DNA of 64,000 nt, taken from contig BJUT01000007.1 of assembly GCA_007988745.1 (NCBI GenBank), positions 57,599-121,598 on the forward strand, read 5' to 3'. This document shows positions 16,264 through 26,645 of this stretch, one piece after another (the first letter of the stretch is position 1; each line of letters starts with the position of its first letter). The position numbers and the translations under genes are program-made. Under the pieces are notes generated by a model, which saw nothing but the letters and a program-made list of their open reading frames with translations, did not search any database and was not told the DNA's origin. Origin of the DNA: Pseudoalteromonas atlantica. GTDB taxonomy: Bacteria > Pseudomonadota > Gammaproteobacteria > Enterobacterales > Alteromonadaceae.

Positions 16264-18135
16264 ATGCGATCTTTACTTGCTTTAACACTTTCAACACTTG
16301 CCCTTACAGGGTGCGTAAGTGAAAGTAGTTATAACGGCAGTGACAAACCCGTCGTCGAAAACAAAATCAATAATGCAGGCGCAGCACGCACACGTATCGC
16401 CCTCGCTTTACAATACTTAGAAACTGGCAACAACTCGCAAGCAAAGTATAACCTTGAGCGAGCTATAGAATTTGCCCCAAATCTACCTGAAGTACATTAC
16501 TCTCTTGCTTATTATTACCAACAAGTAGGCGAAAAAGAGCGTGCCGATAAAGCCTATCAAAAAGCATTAGCAATTAAGCCTGACGATCCGAACACGCTTA
16601 ATAACTACGGTGTGTTTTTATGTAGTATTGAAGAGTATGACCGCGCGACCGATCAGTTTTTAAAAGCAATTGATATTCCAAGCTATATTCGCGTTGCCGA
16701 AAGCTACGAAAACCTTGCATTATGTGCCATAGAATTTAACGACTTTGAAAATGCAGAGAGTTACTTTAAACAAGCACTTAATCACAGCTCGCAACGTACA
16801 TCGACCCTAATAAGCTTAGCCGCCCTTTTTTATGCTAAAAGCGATTTACATAAAGCCAGCGAAGTATTAAAGCGCCATGACGACACCGGCCGAGTGTCTG
16901 CACGTGCTTTATTGCTTGGTTATTTAATTAAGCAGCGCATGGGCAGAATAGAAGAAGCAGAAAAAATTGCCGCCACCATAATGCAAACTTACCCAACAAG
17001 TAAGCAAGCCTATGCTATTCGCGATAATCGTACTAAACAAACTGAGTTTGAAATACTGCGCGAAAAATACCGTAAAGCGCAGCTCGAAGAGCTTCAAGAG
17101 CAGTATGGCGAAGAGCAAATCAGTGTTGAGCAACCAAAAATTAAAATTATCCGTAAAAAGCGCCCAACTACCGATAATTCGACCAGCTTAATTTCTCCAG
17201 GGGTTGAGCCTTCAAGCCCAGTATTAAATGAGACGGCAAAAGCACAGGCAACCATTGCCGCAGCAAACAAACAAAAAACCGTAGCTGAGCAAAATGATGG
17301 CGCTGCCACTTTCACGCCAGCGGCTCAACCAACGCAGGCTGAAGTAGTTACAACAACAAAAGCAGTAGTGCCAGCTGCGGCAGCGGCTCCAACCGTAACA
17401 AATACTGCCCAAGTAGCAACTACAACTACAACACCTATGCCTGCAGAATCTAATACAGATACCGCAGCGGTGCTTTTGGCTTTAACAACGGATCACCAAG
17501 CGCAACAAACGTCTACTCCCACAGCTGAGCCGCCAAAAGCCGTCGCTAAACAAGCAGCCCAAGATGATGACGAAGTAAAAATAATTTCATTTGGTGCGCC
17601 AAAACAAGCTAACTTTAACACCCCACAAAATACACGCCCTGCTGCAAATGACCCACAAAATACGGGCTTAAATAATTCGGTAGTATTTTATGAGGCTAAA
17701 AAAGACAGTGCGGTATTTAGTAATAACCCATACAGCGACAGTAACGACATTACACTAAAAAACTACCAACCAAGTGTAAAACAAGAGCCTCCCATGCTTA
17801 ATCCAAAAGTCCCCCCTTTAAAGGTGCCTTTTCATATTATTGAGTTTGGTGAAAACCTATTTAGCATTTCAGTGCGATACAATGTTAAACTACAAAAACT
17901 CCTGCAGTGGAATGGTCTAAAGGAGTCGGATCGTGTTATCAACGGAAGTAAAATTTATTTAAACGATCCTAATATTTATTACGAGATTAAAGCTGGCGAT
18001 ACCCTTTACGACATAGCTACCCAGCGGCATGTATTAATTGATGAATTAATGCGATGGAATAAATTAAGTCCAGATATAGAACTTACACCTGGGCACAGAC
18101 TATTACTAGTGGATCCAAATTCGTACCTATTATGA
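16264..18135 (+). CDS. PilF/PilW-like TPR lipoprotein fused to two LysM domains
   Basis: A 623-residue lipoprotein (lipobox LALTGC, acylated Cys17). The TPR region at about residues 40-250 (NLPEVHYSLAYYYQQVGEKE, DPNTLNNYGVFLCSIEEY) matches PilF/PilW, the outer-membrane lipoprotein for type IV pilus secretin assembly, which occupies this position before rodZ. Usual PilF is about 250 residues. Here a charged and then Ala/Thr/Pro-rich linker (about 270-510) leads to two LysM peptidoglycan-binding domains (about 521-566 and 571-620; FHIIEFGENLFSISVRYNV and YEIKAGDTLYDIATQRHV). The fusion would tie the lipoprotein to the cell wall. Its stop overlaps the rodZ start by 4 bp. Confidence 0.85.
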   Translation: MRSLLALTLSTLALTGCVSESSYNGSDKPVVENKINNAGAARTRIALALQYLETGNNSQAKYNLERAIEFAPNLPEVHYSLAYYYQQVGEKERADKAYQKALAIKPDDPNTLNNYGVFLCSIEEYDRATDQFLKAIDIPSYIRVAESYENLALCAIEFNDFENAESYFKQALNHSSQRTSTLISLAALFYAKSDLHKASEVLKRHDDTGRVSARALLLGYLIKQRMGRIEEAEKIAATIMQTYPTSKQAYAIRDNRTKQTEFEILREKYRKAQLEELQEQYGEEQISVEQPKIKIIRKKRPTTDNSTSLISPGVEPSSPVLNETAKAQATIAAANKQKTVAEQNDGAATFTPAAQPTQAEVVTTTKAVVPAAAAAPTVTNTAQVATTTTTPMPAESNTDTAAVLLALTTDHQAQQTSTPTAEPPKAVAKQAAQDDDEVKIISFGAPKQANFNTPQNTRPAANDPQNTGLNNSVVFYEAKKDSAVFSNNPYSDSNDITLKNYQPSVKQEPPMLNPKVPPLKVPFHIIEFGENLFSISVRYNVKLQKLLQWNGLKESDRVINGSKIYLNDPNIYYEIKAGDTLYDIATQRHVLIDELMRWNKLSPDIELTPGHRLLLVDPNSYLL

Positions 18136-19028
18136 CAGAAGAAACTACGCAACAAAGCGATGAGCCAAGTGTTGGGCAACTATTAAAAGCGCACAGAGAG
18201 CAGGCTAATGTAAGCTTAGAGTCACTTACTGGCCCACTTAAGCTTTCTATTTCTCAGCTGCAACGCTTAGAAAGCGATCAGTACCAAACGTTAGGCCCTA
18301 TTACCTTTGTAAAAGGCTACATTAAAAACTATTGCCGTGAACTACACGTCGATAGCGCCCCTATATTAGCTAAATTGCCAGCACCGCCCGAGCCTACAAA
18401 GCCAGCTAACATGCAAAGCTTTTCGCGCCGCACAGAAAAAGAAGCCCATGACAGCCGTCTAATGCTGGTGAGCTACATTATTTTAGCCATTGTTATTGGC
18501 TCATCTGCCTTATGGTTTTGGCAAAATGCTACGCCTATCGATGAGCAAACAAGCACAATCAATATTGAAAATTCAATTTTAGATAACCAGCAAAATAACA
18601 ACGCGCTAAATAACGAAAGCGAGAACACCTCGCAAATGCCAGCAACACAGGCAGTTGAGCGCACACCGGCTGTAATGCCTATAAGTGCTGAACAAGTCCC
18701 CTTAAGTGAAGCCGTTAATGCCACGGCGCCTATTGCCGCTAGCACCCAAACAGCCACTAACGAGCCCGACACGCAAAGTAACACCAGTACAATTAACATG
18801 GTGTTTAACGATGAGAGCTGGGTAGAAATACACGATGGCGAAGGTGAGCGCATAGCATTTGGCGTAAAAAAAGCAGGCTATAAAATGGCTGTAAGCGGCA
18901 CCCCGCCTTTTTCAGTTGTGCTGGGTAAGCACGACGTAGTTAGTGTTTCTCTAAACGGCGAGCCAGTTGATATTTCTGGTTATCCTAAAAATCGTTTAGC
19001 CAAATTTAAATTACCATTAGCAGAGTAG
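18132..19028 (+). CDS. rodZ: Cytoskeleton protein RodZ
   Basis: A 298-residue bitopic membrane protein. An N-terminal Cro/C1-type helix-turn-helix (about residues 14-80: [46 protein letters not shown]) binds MreB in the family. One TM segment follows (about 110-131), then a low-complexity periplasmic linker and a C-terminal beta-rich domain ([12 protein letters not shown]...) at about 222-298. It is translationally coupled to the PilF-like/LysM gene, linking pilus or wall attachment with rod-shape machinery. Confidence 0.93.
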   Translation: MTEETTQQSDEPSVGQLLKAHREQANVSLESLTGPLKLSISQLQRLESDQYQTLGPITFVKGYIKNYCRELHVDSAPILAKLPAPPEPTKPANMQSFSRRTEKEAHDSRLMLVSYIILAIVIGSSALWFWQNATPIDEQTSTINIENSILDNQQNNNALNNESENTSQMPATQAVERTPAVMPISAEQVPLSEAVNATAPIAASTQTATNEPDTQSNTSTINMVFNDESWVEIHDGEGERIAFGVKKAGYKMAVSGTPPFSVVLGKHDVVSVSLNGEPVDISGYPKNRLAKFKLPLAE

Positions 19029-19033
19029 TCGCT

Positions 19034-20152
19034 ATGTTTTCAGAATCTCCAATTAAACGCAGAAAATCAACCCGCATCAATGTAGGCAACGTGCCTATTG
19101 GTGACGGTGCCCCTATTGCCGTGCAGTCGATGACCAATACCGACACCATGGATATAGATGCCACGGTAGCGCAAATCCAAGCAATACAAGATGCCGGCGC
19201 CGACATAGTGCGTGTATCTGTACCAACAATGGATGCCGCAGAAGCGTTTAAAAGTATAAAAGAGCAAGTTAGTATACCGCTTGTAGCCGATATTCACTTT
19301 GATTACCGCATAGCGTTAAAAGTGGCAAAATACGGCGTAGATTGCCTACGTATAAACCCAGGAAATATAGGCAGTGAGGAGCGTATTAGAGCCGTTGTAG
19401 ACTCAGCACGCGAGCATAATATCCCTATTCGTATTGGTGTAAATGGCGGCTCATTAGAGCGCGACCTACAAGAAAAATATGGCGAGCCAACTCCCGAAGC
19501 ATTACTTGAATCAGCAATGCGCCATGTAGATATATTACGCCGCCTTGATTTTGACCAATTTAAAATATCGGTAAAAGCATCAGACGTATTTTTAGCAGTA
19601 GGCGCTTATCGTTTACTTGCTAAAGAAATAGAACAACCCCTGCATTTAGGGATCACCGAAGCCGGCGGTATGCGCTCAGGTTCGGTTAAATCGGCTGTAG
19701 GCTTAGGCATGTTACTTGCCGAAGGTATTGGCGATACGCTACGTGTATCACTTGCTGCCGACCCAGTTCAAGAAATCAAAGTAGGTTTTGATATTTTAAA
19801 ATCGCTGCGTATACGCTCTCGCGGTATTAACTTTATTGCCTGCCCTAGCTGCTCACGTCAAGAGTTTGATGTAGTAAGCACCATGAACCAGCTTGAAGAG
19901 CGCCTAGAAGATGTTGTTGAGCCAATGTCTGTTTCGGTAATTGGCTGTGTCGTTAACGGCCCAGGCGAAGCCCTAGTTAGTGATATTGGCCTTGCCGGTG
20001 CAAACCGCCGCTCAGGTTTATACATTAATGGCGAGCGTCAAAAAGCGCGTATTGATAACAACAACATTGTTGACCAGCTTGAAGGCTACGTGCGCGACTT
20101 TATTGCTCAAAAAGAGCAGCAAACACCTATCGATATTAAAATAGTCGAATAA
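19034..20152 (+). CDS. ispG: 4-hydroxy-3-methylbut-2-enyl-diphosphate synthase IspG
   Basis: A 372-residue [4Fe-4S] enzyme of the MEP isoprenoid pathway that reduces MEcPP to HMBPP, flavodoxin-dependent in proteobacteria. Seen: [12 protein letters not shown] at the N-terminus, [20 protein letters not shown], and cluster cysteines in [13 protein letters not shown] and [12 protein letters not shown]. It begins 5 bp after rodZ, so is part of the same operon. Confidence 0.97.
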   Translation: MFSESPIKRRKSTRINVGNVPIGDGAPIAVQSMTNTDTMDIDATVAQIQAIQDAGADIVRVSVPTMDAAEAFKSIKEQVSIPLVADIHFDYRIALKVAKYGVDCLRINPGNIGSEERIRAVVDSAREHNIPIRIGVNGGSLERDLQEKYGEPTPEALLESAMRHVDILRRLDFDQFKISVKASDVFLAVGAYRLLAKEIEQPLHLGITEAGGMRSGSVKSAVGLGMLLAEGIGDTLRVSLAADPVQEIKVGFDILKSLRIRSRGINFIACPSCSRQEFDVVSTMNQLEERLEDVVEPMSVSVIGCVVNGPGEALVSDIGLAGANRRSGLYINGERQKARIDNNNIVDQLEGYVRDFIAQKEQQTPIDIKIVE

Positions 20153-20165
20153 ATACCCTATAAAG

Positions 20166-20190
20166 CGCCAAACCACGCTGTTTGGCGTTT
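20166..20190 (+). terminator. Terminator after ispG
   Basis: Stem CGCCAAAC (20166-20173) / GTTTGGCG (20180-20187), 6-nt loop, then a short T stretch. It ends the rlmN/pilF/rodZ/ispG transcript before the repeat element. Confidence 0.65.
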
Positions 20191-20207
20191 ACCTTTATAG
20201 CTAGAGG

Positions 20208-20469
20208 ATACCCAAGCGACCCCAAGGTACAGAATTCAGCGTTTCACAGGCTCTTAATATCAAGGCGTTACTTTGCAAGAATGGCAATCCCTTTTAAAAA
20301 GTAACAACGATGAGAGGAAGTGTCTGTGAACCGCCCAACGGGTTGGTTTAAAAGCGATTTATACTGCGTTATTGATTTTAACAATAGAACCACTATTACT
20401 TTCAATCAATGCCTTGCCTAAATCGCTTTTAATTCAAACGACGCTCGCATCATGGGGTCATTTGGGTAT
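20208..20469. repeat. 262-bp inverted-repeat-bounded intergenic element
   Basis: The ends are ATACCCAAGCGACCCC (20208-20223) and, as reverse complement at 20454-20469, ATACCCAAATGACCCC: 14 of 16 positions agree. Inside is a perfect 14-bp inverted repeat, TTAAAAGCGATTTA (20348-20361) / TAAATCGCTTTTAA (20419-20432), and a small hairpin CCAAC/GTTGG near 20335-20346. No reading frame is supported. The size, terminal repeats and internal fold fit a MITE-like or REP-like non-coding element inserted between ispG and hisS. The right end provides a perfect TATAAT at 20469-20474 that could serve as hisS -10. A shorter relative may lie at 58408-58457. Confidence 0.6.
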
Positions 20470-20548
20470 ATAATGACGGGTCAATTTTTAGCATTCTTGT
20501 TGTGTAAGCATTTTTTTATTACACATAAACAGTAATTAGGATTTATCA

Positions 20549-21829
20549 GTGGCAAAACAAATTCAGGCAGTTCGCGGTATGAACGATTGTCTGCCGGGCG
20601 ACACGCAAGTTTGGCAGAAAGTAGAAAACATTTTACGCGAGACAGTAGCATCGTTCGGTTATCAAGAAATTCGTTTTCCTATTGTAGAATCAACCGACTT
20701 ATTTAAACGCTCTATTGGTGAAGTAACCGATATAGTAGAAAAGGAAATGTACACCTTTGCCGATCGTAACGGCGACATGCTAACCCTTCGCCCAGAAGGC
20801 ACCGCAGTGTGTGTACGTGCAGGTAACCAAAATGGCTTGCTTTATAACCAAGAGCAGCGCCTGTGGTACATGGGCCCGATGTTTCGTCATGAGCGCCCTC
20901 AAAAAGGCCGCTACCGTCAGTTTCACCAATTTGGTTTAGAAACATTTGGTATTGCCACAGCCGACATAGACGCAGAAGTTATTTTGCTTACCGCGCAATT
21001 ATGGAAAGCATTTGGCATTAACGAACACGTACGTTTAGAGCTTAACTCGTTAGGCTCTAACGAAGCACGTGCTGATTACCGCGATGCACTCGTTGCCTAC
21101 CTTGAACAGCATACCGACGTGCTTGATGAAGATTCAAAGCGCCGTATGTACTCAAACCCATTGCGTGTACTTGATAGCAAAAACCCAGACGTGCAAGCAA
21201 TCTTAGTGGATGCGCCTAAATTGTCTGAGCATTTAGATGCTGAATCAAAAGAACATTTTGCAAATTTATGTGAACGTTTAGACGCAGCTGGCGTCATATA
21301 CACGGTTAATGAAAAGTTAGTACGTGGTTTAGACTACTACAACCGCACAGTATTTGAATGGGTAACAGATAGCCTAGGTGCACAAGGCACAGTGTGTGCT
21401 GGCGGACGCTACGATGGCTTAGTTGAGCAACTTGGCGGCAAAGCAACGCCCGCAGTTGGTTTTGCTATGGGTCTAGAGCGCTTAGTACTGTTACTCCAAG
21501 CACTTGAGTGTGTAGGTGACATTCGCCGCAATGCTGATGTATATTTAGCGGCAATGGGCGACAAAGCCAGCGTACAAGCCCCTGCCATTGCAGCGCAACT
21601 GCGTAGCGACGTACCCGGTTTACGCGTTATGGTGCATGCCGGCGGCGGTAACTTTAAAAAACAACTAAAACGAGCTGATAAAAGCGATGCACTAGTGGCT
21701 GTTATTATTGGCGAAGATGAATTAGAAAAAGGCGTTGTGACCATCAAATATTTACGTGAGCGTAAAGAGCAAGTCACACTAGAATTAGAACAAGCTAAAG
21801 CGCTATTAGCTGAGCTTATCAAGAGCTAA
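20549..21829 (+). CDS. hisS: Histidyl-tRNA synthetase
   Basis: A 426-residue class II aminoacyl-tRNA synthetase. Motif 1 region ([18 protein letters not shown]), motif 2 ([19 protein letters not shown]) and the histidine-specific block [15 protein letters not shown] are present; motif 3 is [11 protein letters not shown]. The C-terminal anticodon-binding domain starts near residue 325. The start is GTG, with AGGAT eight bases upstream. It leads the hisS-yfgM-bamB unit. Confidence 0.97.
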   Translation: MAKQIQAVRGMNDCLPGDTQVWQKVENILRETVASFGYQEIRFPIVESTDLFKRSIGEVTDIVEKEMYTFADRNGDMLTLRPEGTAVCVRAGNQNGLLYNQEQRLWYMGPMFRHERPQKGRYRQFHQFGLETFGIATADIDAEVILLTAQLWKAFGINEHVRLELNSLGSNEARADYRDALVAYLEQHTDVLDEDSKRRMYSNPLRVLDSKNPDVQAILVDAPKLSEHLDAESKEHFANLCERLDAAGVIYTVNEKLVRGLDYYNRTVFEWVTDSLGAQGTVCAGGRYDGLVEQLGGKATPAVGFAMGLERLVLLLQALECVGDIRRNADVYLAAMGDKASVQAPAIAAQLRSDVPGLRVMVHAGGGNFKKQLKRADKSDALVAVIIGEDELEKGVVTIKYLRERKEQVTLELEQAKALLAELIKS

Positions 21830-21848
21830 GCTAACTTAAGAGGTAATA

Positions 21849-22469
21849 ATGGACATTTATTCAACAGAAGAACAACAAGCAGAAGCCATTAAGCGCTTTT
21901 TTCGCGAAAACGGTATTTCACTTGCGCTAGGTGTAATTGTAGGTTTAGGCGGCTTATACGGTTGGAAAGCATTCAACCAAAACCAAATTACAACTGCTGA
22001 GCAAGCGTCTGACGAATATACAACACTTGTACAAAGTGACGATGTACTTGGCGCAGCCGATACATTCATTAAAAATAACCAAGACACAAGCTATGCAACT
22101 TTAGCCGCTTTTGTTGCGGCAAAAGACGCTGTTGATGCAAAAAAATTAGACCTTGCTAGCGAAAAACTTAGTTGGATTGTTACAAACGCCCAAAGCGAAG
22201 AGCTTAAAGCCATTGCCATTACGCGTTTAGCACGTATTCAACTTGCGCAAAGTAAATTTGACGAAGCCCTAAGTACATTAAACTCACCCCTACCAGAGGC
22301 ATATAACGCCAATGTAGCTGAGCTAAAAGGCGATATTTACATTGCACAAGGTAATAAAGATCAAGCTCGCACTGCGTATCAAGCAGCTGCCGATGCAGGC
22401 GGTTTAACAACAAACCCTTTATTACAAATTAAATTAGACGACCTAGCAGTAACTAGCCCAGCGGCATAA
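21849..22469 (+). CDS. yfgM: YfgM-family ancillary translocon/TPR protein
   Basis: A 206-residue bitopic inner-membrane protein: short cytosolic N-terminus (TEEQQAEAIKRFFRENG), one TM (about 23-39), and a periplasmic TPR-like helical domain. In E. coli YfgM associates with SecYEG and PpiD and helps periplasmic chaperoning. Its place between hisS and bamB is conserved. The C-terminal TPR ends LLQIKLDDL as in the family. GAGG lies six bases before the ATG. Confidence 0.93.
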   Translation: MDIYSTEEQQAEAIKRFFRENGISLALGVIVGLGGLYGWKAFNQNQITTAEQASDEYTTLVQSDDVLGAADTFIKNNQDTSYATLAAFVAAKDAVDAKKLDLASEKLSWIVTNAQSEELKAIAITRLARIQLAQSKFDEALSTLNSPLPEAYNANVAELKGDIYIAQGNKDQARTAYQAAADAGGLTTNPLLQIKLDDLAVTSPAA

Positions 22470-22479
22470 GGTTTTAGGT

Positions 22480-23658
22480 ATGAAAAAAATAACAACAGCA
22501 ACTCTCGCACTGTGCATGGCAACGCTAATGGGTTGTTCATCAAGTGATGACGAAGACGAGTTAGTACTTCCTGAAATTGTTAATCAATTTGAAACAGACG
22601 TAGTGTGGCAAGAGTCGGTTGGCAGTGGTGTAGAACATTATTTTTCTCGCTTATCGCCTGCTGTATACAAAGACACTATTTATGTAGCTAGCCGCGAAGG
22701 CCAAATTGAAGCGCTTTCGCTTACCAATGGCGACACGTTATGGGAAACCGACGTACGTGAAGATTTATCGTTTTGGCCATGGTCAGATAACGGCACAGCA
22801 AAATTATCAGGCGGTATATTACAAGCTTATGGTAAAATTTACGTAGGCTCTGAGCACGGATTTATTATTGCCCTTGACCGCGAAACGGGTGAAGAAGTAT
22901 GGCGTAAAAATGTGCCAGGCGAAGCGTTATCAAAACCAGCTGCGGGCGATGGCCTAATTTTTGTTAATTTAGGCTCGGGTAAACTATTAGCGCTGCACCC
23001 AGATACAGGCGAAGAACGCTGGAACTTCGAACAAGAAGTACCACCGCTTACATTGCGTGGCCAAAGCTCACCAACAGTTGCAAACGGTGGTGTGTTAGTA
23101 GGCTTAGAAACAGGTAAATTAAGTGTACTCATTTCTGAGAGCGGTTATTCAGCATGGAGTGCAGAAATTGCCGTTGCTAAAGGTGCATCAGAATTTGAGC
23201 GTTTGGTTGATGTAGACACACAACCAATTATTAGCGGCCCTTACGCTTATGCTATTGCATACAACGGTAACCTAGCAGCGGTAGATATTCGCTCAGGCAA
23301 TGTTGTATGGAAACGTGAATATAGCAGCTACCGCGAAATAGCGATGGATGCACAAACTATTTACCTAGTAGATAGCGAAGGCGTAATTTACGCATTAGAT
23401 AAAAATTCAGGTATTGAACGTTGGAGCCAACCCGCTCTACGTGGTTGGTACCTAACAGGCCCTGCAGTTGCAGGTAGCCACTTAGCTTTAGGTGACCAAG
23501 AAGGTAACCTACATTGGCTAAACAAAGACACTGGCGAGTTAGTATCTCGTGAAGAATTTGACAGCTCAGGCTTTTTTGTTGAGCCGGTTGTAGCCGACGA
23601 CAAGCTAATTTTATACACCCGTGATGGTGAAGTTAGTGTGGTAAACACCCCTAACTAA
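22480..23658 (+). CDS. bamB: Outer-membrane assembly lipoprotein BamB
   Basis: A 392-residue lipoprotein (lipobox LMGC, Cys19) with an eight-bladed PQQ-type propeller; recurring blade motifs include GQIEALSLTNGDTLW, GFIIALDRETGEEVW, GKLLALHPDTGEERW and GNLAAVDIRSGNVVW. It scaffolds BamA in beta-barrel assembly. It is 10 bp from yfgM and followed by a terminator before der. Confidence 0.96.
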   Translation: MKKITTATLALCMATLMGCSSSDDEDELVLPEIVNQFETDVVWQESVGSGVEHYFSRLSPAVYKDTIYVASREGQIEALSLTNGDTLWETDVREDLSFWPWSDNGTAKLSGGILQAYGKIYVGSEHGFIIALDRETGEEVWRKNVPGEALSKPAAGDGLIFVNLGSGKLLALHPDTGEERWNFEQEVPPLTLRGQSSPTVANGGVLVGLETGKLSVLISESGYSAWSAEIAVAKGASEFERLVDVDTQPIISGPYAYAIAYNGNLAAVDIRSGNVVWKREYSSYREIAMDAQTIYLVDSEGVIYALDKNSGIERWSQPALRGWYLTGPAVAGSHLALGDQEGNLHWLNKDTGELVSREEFDSSGFFVEPVVADDKLILYTRDGEVSVVNTPN

Positions 23659-23684
23659 CTAGCTAACACTTAAAGGTTTTTTGT

Positions 23685-23720
23685 AAGGCTTCGCACTGCG
23701 AAGCCTTTTGTTGTTTTTTA
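23685..23720 (+). terminator. Terminator between bamB and der
   Basis: Stem AAGGCTTCGC (23685-23694) / GCGAAGCCTT (23698-23707), 3-nt loop, followed by TTGTTGTTTTTT. der starts 13 bp later, so either readthrough or a promoter inside bamB feeds der. Confidence 0.75.
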
Positions 23721-23732
23721 AAGAGGTAGTTT

Positions 23733-25199
23733 ATGCTTCCCGTGATCGCTCTAGTTGGGCGACCCAATGTGGGCAAATCCACATTATTTAACCGTTTAAC
23801 ACGTACTCGTGATGCACTCGTAGCCGATTTTCCAGGTTTAACACGAGATAGAAAGTATGGCCAAGCTAATTACGATGGCTATGAATTTATCGTGGTAGAC
23901 ACGGGTGGTATTGATGGCTCTGAAGAAGGCATCGAAACCGAAATGGCCGACCAGTCGTTACTTGCCATTGAAGAAGCCGATATTGTGTTGTTTTTGGTTG
24001 ATGCCCGCGTAGGCATGACCGTTGCTGACCAAGCAATTGCTAATCACTTGCGCAAGCAAGAGAAAAAAAGCTTTGTGGTTGCCAACAAAACAGATGGTAT
24101 TGACGCCGACTCAAACTGTGCAGAATTTTATCAATTATCATTAGGTAATATTCACCATATTGCAGCAGCACATGGGCGTGGTATTACACAGCTTTTAGAG
24201 CACACTTTACAGCCTGTAATTGCAGAGCTTGCAGCACTAGATGAAGACGTTGCTGATGACGATGAAGAGTTAATCGACCTTTATCAAGAAGCTGAAGGCG
24301 ACGATACAGACCATCAAGCGTTTGCCGATAAACCAGTAAAACTGGCTATTATTGGTCGCCCTAACGTAGGTAAGTCTACACTTACAAACCGTATACTCGG
24401 TGAAGAACGTGTAATTGTATACGATATGCCGGGCACCACTCGCGACTCTATTTATATTCCGATGACCCGTAACGACAAAGAATATATTTTAATAGATACG
24501 GCAGGTGTTCGTAAGCGTAAAAAAGTAAGCGACGTAGTTGAAAAGTTCTCAGTAATTAAAACGCTTCAAGCTATTGAAGATGCAAACGTTGTATTACTGG
24601 TTGTTGATGCTCGCGATGGTATTTCTGATCAAGACTTAAGCTTATTAGGTTTTGCGCTTAACTCAGGTCGTTCATTGGTTATTGCCGTGAACAAATGGGA
24701 TGGGCTTGATGATTACGTTAAAGATCGCATTAAAACAGAGCTTGATCGCCGTTTAGGTTTTATTGATTTTGCGCGCTTACACTTTATATCTGCACTTCAT
24801 GGTACAGGTGTTGGCCACTTATTTGAATCGGTAGATGAAGCGTACGAGTCAGCAACTAAACGTATTAGCACCGCAATGCTACGCCGTATTATGGACATGG
24901 CACAGGCCGATCATCAGCCGCCACTTGTTCGTGGTCGTCGTGTTAAGCTTAAATATGCGCATGCCGGTGGTTATAACCCGCCACGTATTGTAATTCACGG
25001 TAACCAAGTTCACGATTTACCAGATAGCTACAAACGCTACCTGATGAACTACTACCGTAAAGCACTTAAAATTATGGGCACCCCGATCAAAATTGAATTT
25101 AGAGAAGGTGATAACCCATTTGCAGGGCGTACTAACAAAGTAACGCTTTCGCAAAAACGTAAAATACGTGCCTTTGCCAAAGAAAACCGTAATAAATAA
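23733..25199 (+). CDS. der: Ribosome-assembly GTPase Der (EngA)
   Basis: A 488-residue GTPase with two tandem G domains. Walker A motifs GRPNVGKST occur at about residues 8 and 209; switch/G3 motifs are DTGGI and DTAGV; G4 motifs are NKTD and NKWD. An acidic linker ([15 protein letters not shown]) separates the domains, and a C-terminal KH-like domain ([21 protein letters not shown]) follows. It acts in 50S subunit maturation. Confidence 0.97.
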   Translation: MLPVIALVGRPNVGKSTLFNRLTRTRDALVADFPGLTRDRKYGQANYDGYEFIVVDTGGIDGSEEGIETEMADQSLLAIEEADIVLFLVDARVGMTVADQAIANHLRKQEKKSFVVANKTDGIDADSNCAEFYQLSLGNIHHIAAAHGRGITQLLEHTLQPVIAELAALDEDVADDDEELIDLYQEAEGDDTDHQAFADKPVKLAIIGRPNVGKSTLTNRILGEERVIVYDMPGTTRDSIYIPMTRNDKEYILIDTAGVRKRKKVSDVVEKFSVIKTLQAIEDANVVLLVVDARDGISDQDLSLLGFALNSGRSLVIAVNKWDGLDDYVKDRIKTELDRRLGFIDFARLHFISALHGTGVGHLFESVDEAYESATKRISTAMLRRIMDMAQADHQPPLVRGRRVKLKYAHAGGYNPPRIVIHGNQVHDLPDSYKRYLMNYYRKALKIMGTPIKIEFREGDNPFAGRTNKVTLSQKRKIRAFAKENRNK

Positions 25200-25223
25200 A
25201 TTCGTTAGAGTTAATTTACTACA

Positions 25224-25257
25224 AAAAAACGGCGTACTTTTTAGTACGCCGTTTTTT
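25224..25257. terminator. Bidirectional terminator between der and the zinc-ribbon gene
   Basis: A 15-bp perfect stem (25224-25238 with 25243-25257), core ACGGCGTACT/AGTACGCCGT, TTTT loop, A-run before and T-run after. It can serve both der (+) and the converging gene ending at 25307 (-). Confidence 0.92.
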
Positions 25258-25306
25258 ATGCTTTATACCAATTAGCTTAATTAAGTGATTTATTTTAGGC
25301 TTGGTA

Positions 25307-25807
25307 TTAAAGATTAAGTAATGCCAATTGCACCAGCCGTTCAACGGTGGTGTCTTGGCTATTTTTAGGCGCTTTGGGGTAATTCTTAGATTTTGGTGGC
25401 TTAATAGATACAAACCCATGATTGGTGGCCATTTCGTGAGCTAACAGCTTACGCTCTTTGGGTGTTAAATGGTTTTCGTGTATTTTTGCAAGCTCGCCGC
25501 TATCAAGCCATATGCCAGCGCAACCTGGGCACTCGTCTATCTCAACCACTTTGAGCGGTGAAAAAAACCGGCGCATCATTACTATGCTTGGGCACTTTGG
25601 GCAATTTACTCGCGATGAGACTTCGCCCTCGCCTTCGGTATAATTACTCAAATACTTAAGTAGAACCTGACCATGCTTTAACTCAGGCGAGCTAAACTTA
25701 AAAATTTGACTGTTATCAAAAAATACGCCGCCTTGCACTGACGTAAAAACAGTGATCCCGCCAACAAGTAAAGGTTCAAGTGGCGTATTGCTACGAGGAC
25801 AATACAT
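25307..25807 (-). CDS. TFIIB-type zinc-ribbon domain protein
   Basis: A 166-residue soluble protein. The zf-TFIIB-type ribbon lies at about residues 68-110: CPKC...then DECPGCAGIWLDSGEL, the family hallmark; a degenerate CPRS sits at the N-terminus. Members of this COG3809-like family are widespread and uncharacterised. AAAGGAA lies eight bases before the ATG. It lies 33 bp downstream of the DUF4202 gene, probably in one transcript. Confidence 0.72.
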   Translation of the reverse strand: MYCPRSNTPLEPLLVGGITVFTSVQGGVFFDNSQIFKFSSPELKHGQVLLKYLSNYTEGEGEVSSRVNCPKCPSIVMMRRFFSPLKVVEIDECPGCAGIWLDSGELAKIHENHLTPKERKLLAHEMATNHGFVSIKPPKSKNYPKAPKNSQDTTVERLVQLALLNL

Positions 25808-25840
25808 TTAAAATTCCTTTTTATTTTAAATTTTTATTAT

Positions 25841-26437
25841 TTACTCAAGTGCTTTATGAATAAGCCCAACAAGCGGCGCTGGTAATGTAATATTACCTGC
25901 AAGTACAAACTCATGCGCATCGTCTGACATTTTTTGCCATGTACGGCGAATAATACCTATCCATTTTTGCTCATCGTAATCTGGCTTACTATTAGCAAAC
26001 CCGAGCATGTAATGCTCAATAAATACCAGGCTTGCTACATCTTCTACTAATTGGCTATCTGGGTTACGTTTGATCTTTTTTTTAGCAACTGCATCGTACA
26101 CTCTGTTTTGCTCAGCATCGCTGTACCCAGCTTGCTGCATAAGCGCAACAACACTACTTGCATGAAATATATAAAGCGCACTGCGCCATTGATGATAGCC
26201 CTGCTTATTCATTGCAAAGTCGCTACGCGGCGACTTCCAACGTTGTATATGCTGCCCACGCACTGCAATTTTCATGAGTTCATCGGCATCAGGCTTAAAG
26301 CGAGTTAGCATTTCGCTCATACGCTGTGAGTATAAATACTCTTTTGGAACACTCTCCCCATTAAATTGCTCACTGTTTGGGTCTTGGTTGTTTGCTTCAT
26401 CAATTAAGGCGATTACTTTATTAAACATGACGGTCAT
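25841..26437 (-). CDS. DUF4202-family protein
   Basis: A 198-residue alpha-helical protein. The pattern IRGQHIQRWKSPRSDF-like (here AVRGQHIQRWKSPRSDF, about residues 57-73), HQWRSALYIFHA and VFIEHYMLGF matches DUF4202. The conserved histidines and acidic residues suggest an HD-like metal site; function is unknown. An alternative start is the in-frame ATG three codons later; no Shine-Dalgarno decides between them. Confidence 0.7.
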   Translation of the reverse strand: MTVMFNKVIALIDEANNQDPNSEQFNGESVPKEYLYSQRMSEMLTRFKPDADELMKIAVRGQHIQRWKSPRSDFAMNKQGYHQWRSALYIFHASSVVALMQQAGYSDAEQNRVYDAVAKKKIKRNPDSQLVEDVASLVFIEHYMLGFANSKPDYDEQKWIGIIRRTWQKMSDDAHEFVLAGNITLPAPLVGLIHKALE

Positions 26438-26645
26438 TTTTTATAATAAGTTTTAATCATTCTAAACGCTGATAAAACAATAAACTAGTGCGCCACTCAG
26501 TTACGCAGTGAAATTTGTTCAATCAAAAAGTAAAGCCTAGAGGTACAAGTTATAAAAGTAAGCGCATTGATTAAGTTAACTTGGTACTATATTGAGCACA
26601 AATTAAAATAAAAAAGCGCGACTAACTCGCCAATAACGGATAACT

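Noticed and set aside
20208-20469. tRNA or small RNA gene between ispG and hisS
   Set aside because: There is no cloverleaf or RNA-gene promoter/terminator pair; the terminal inverted repeats explain the structure better.
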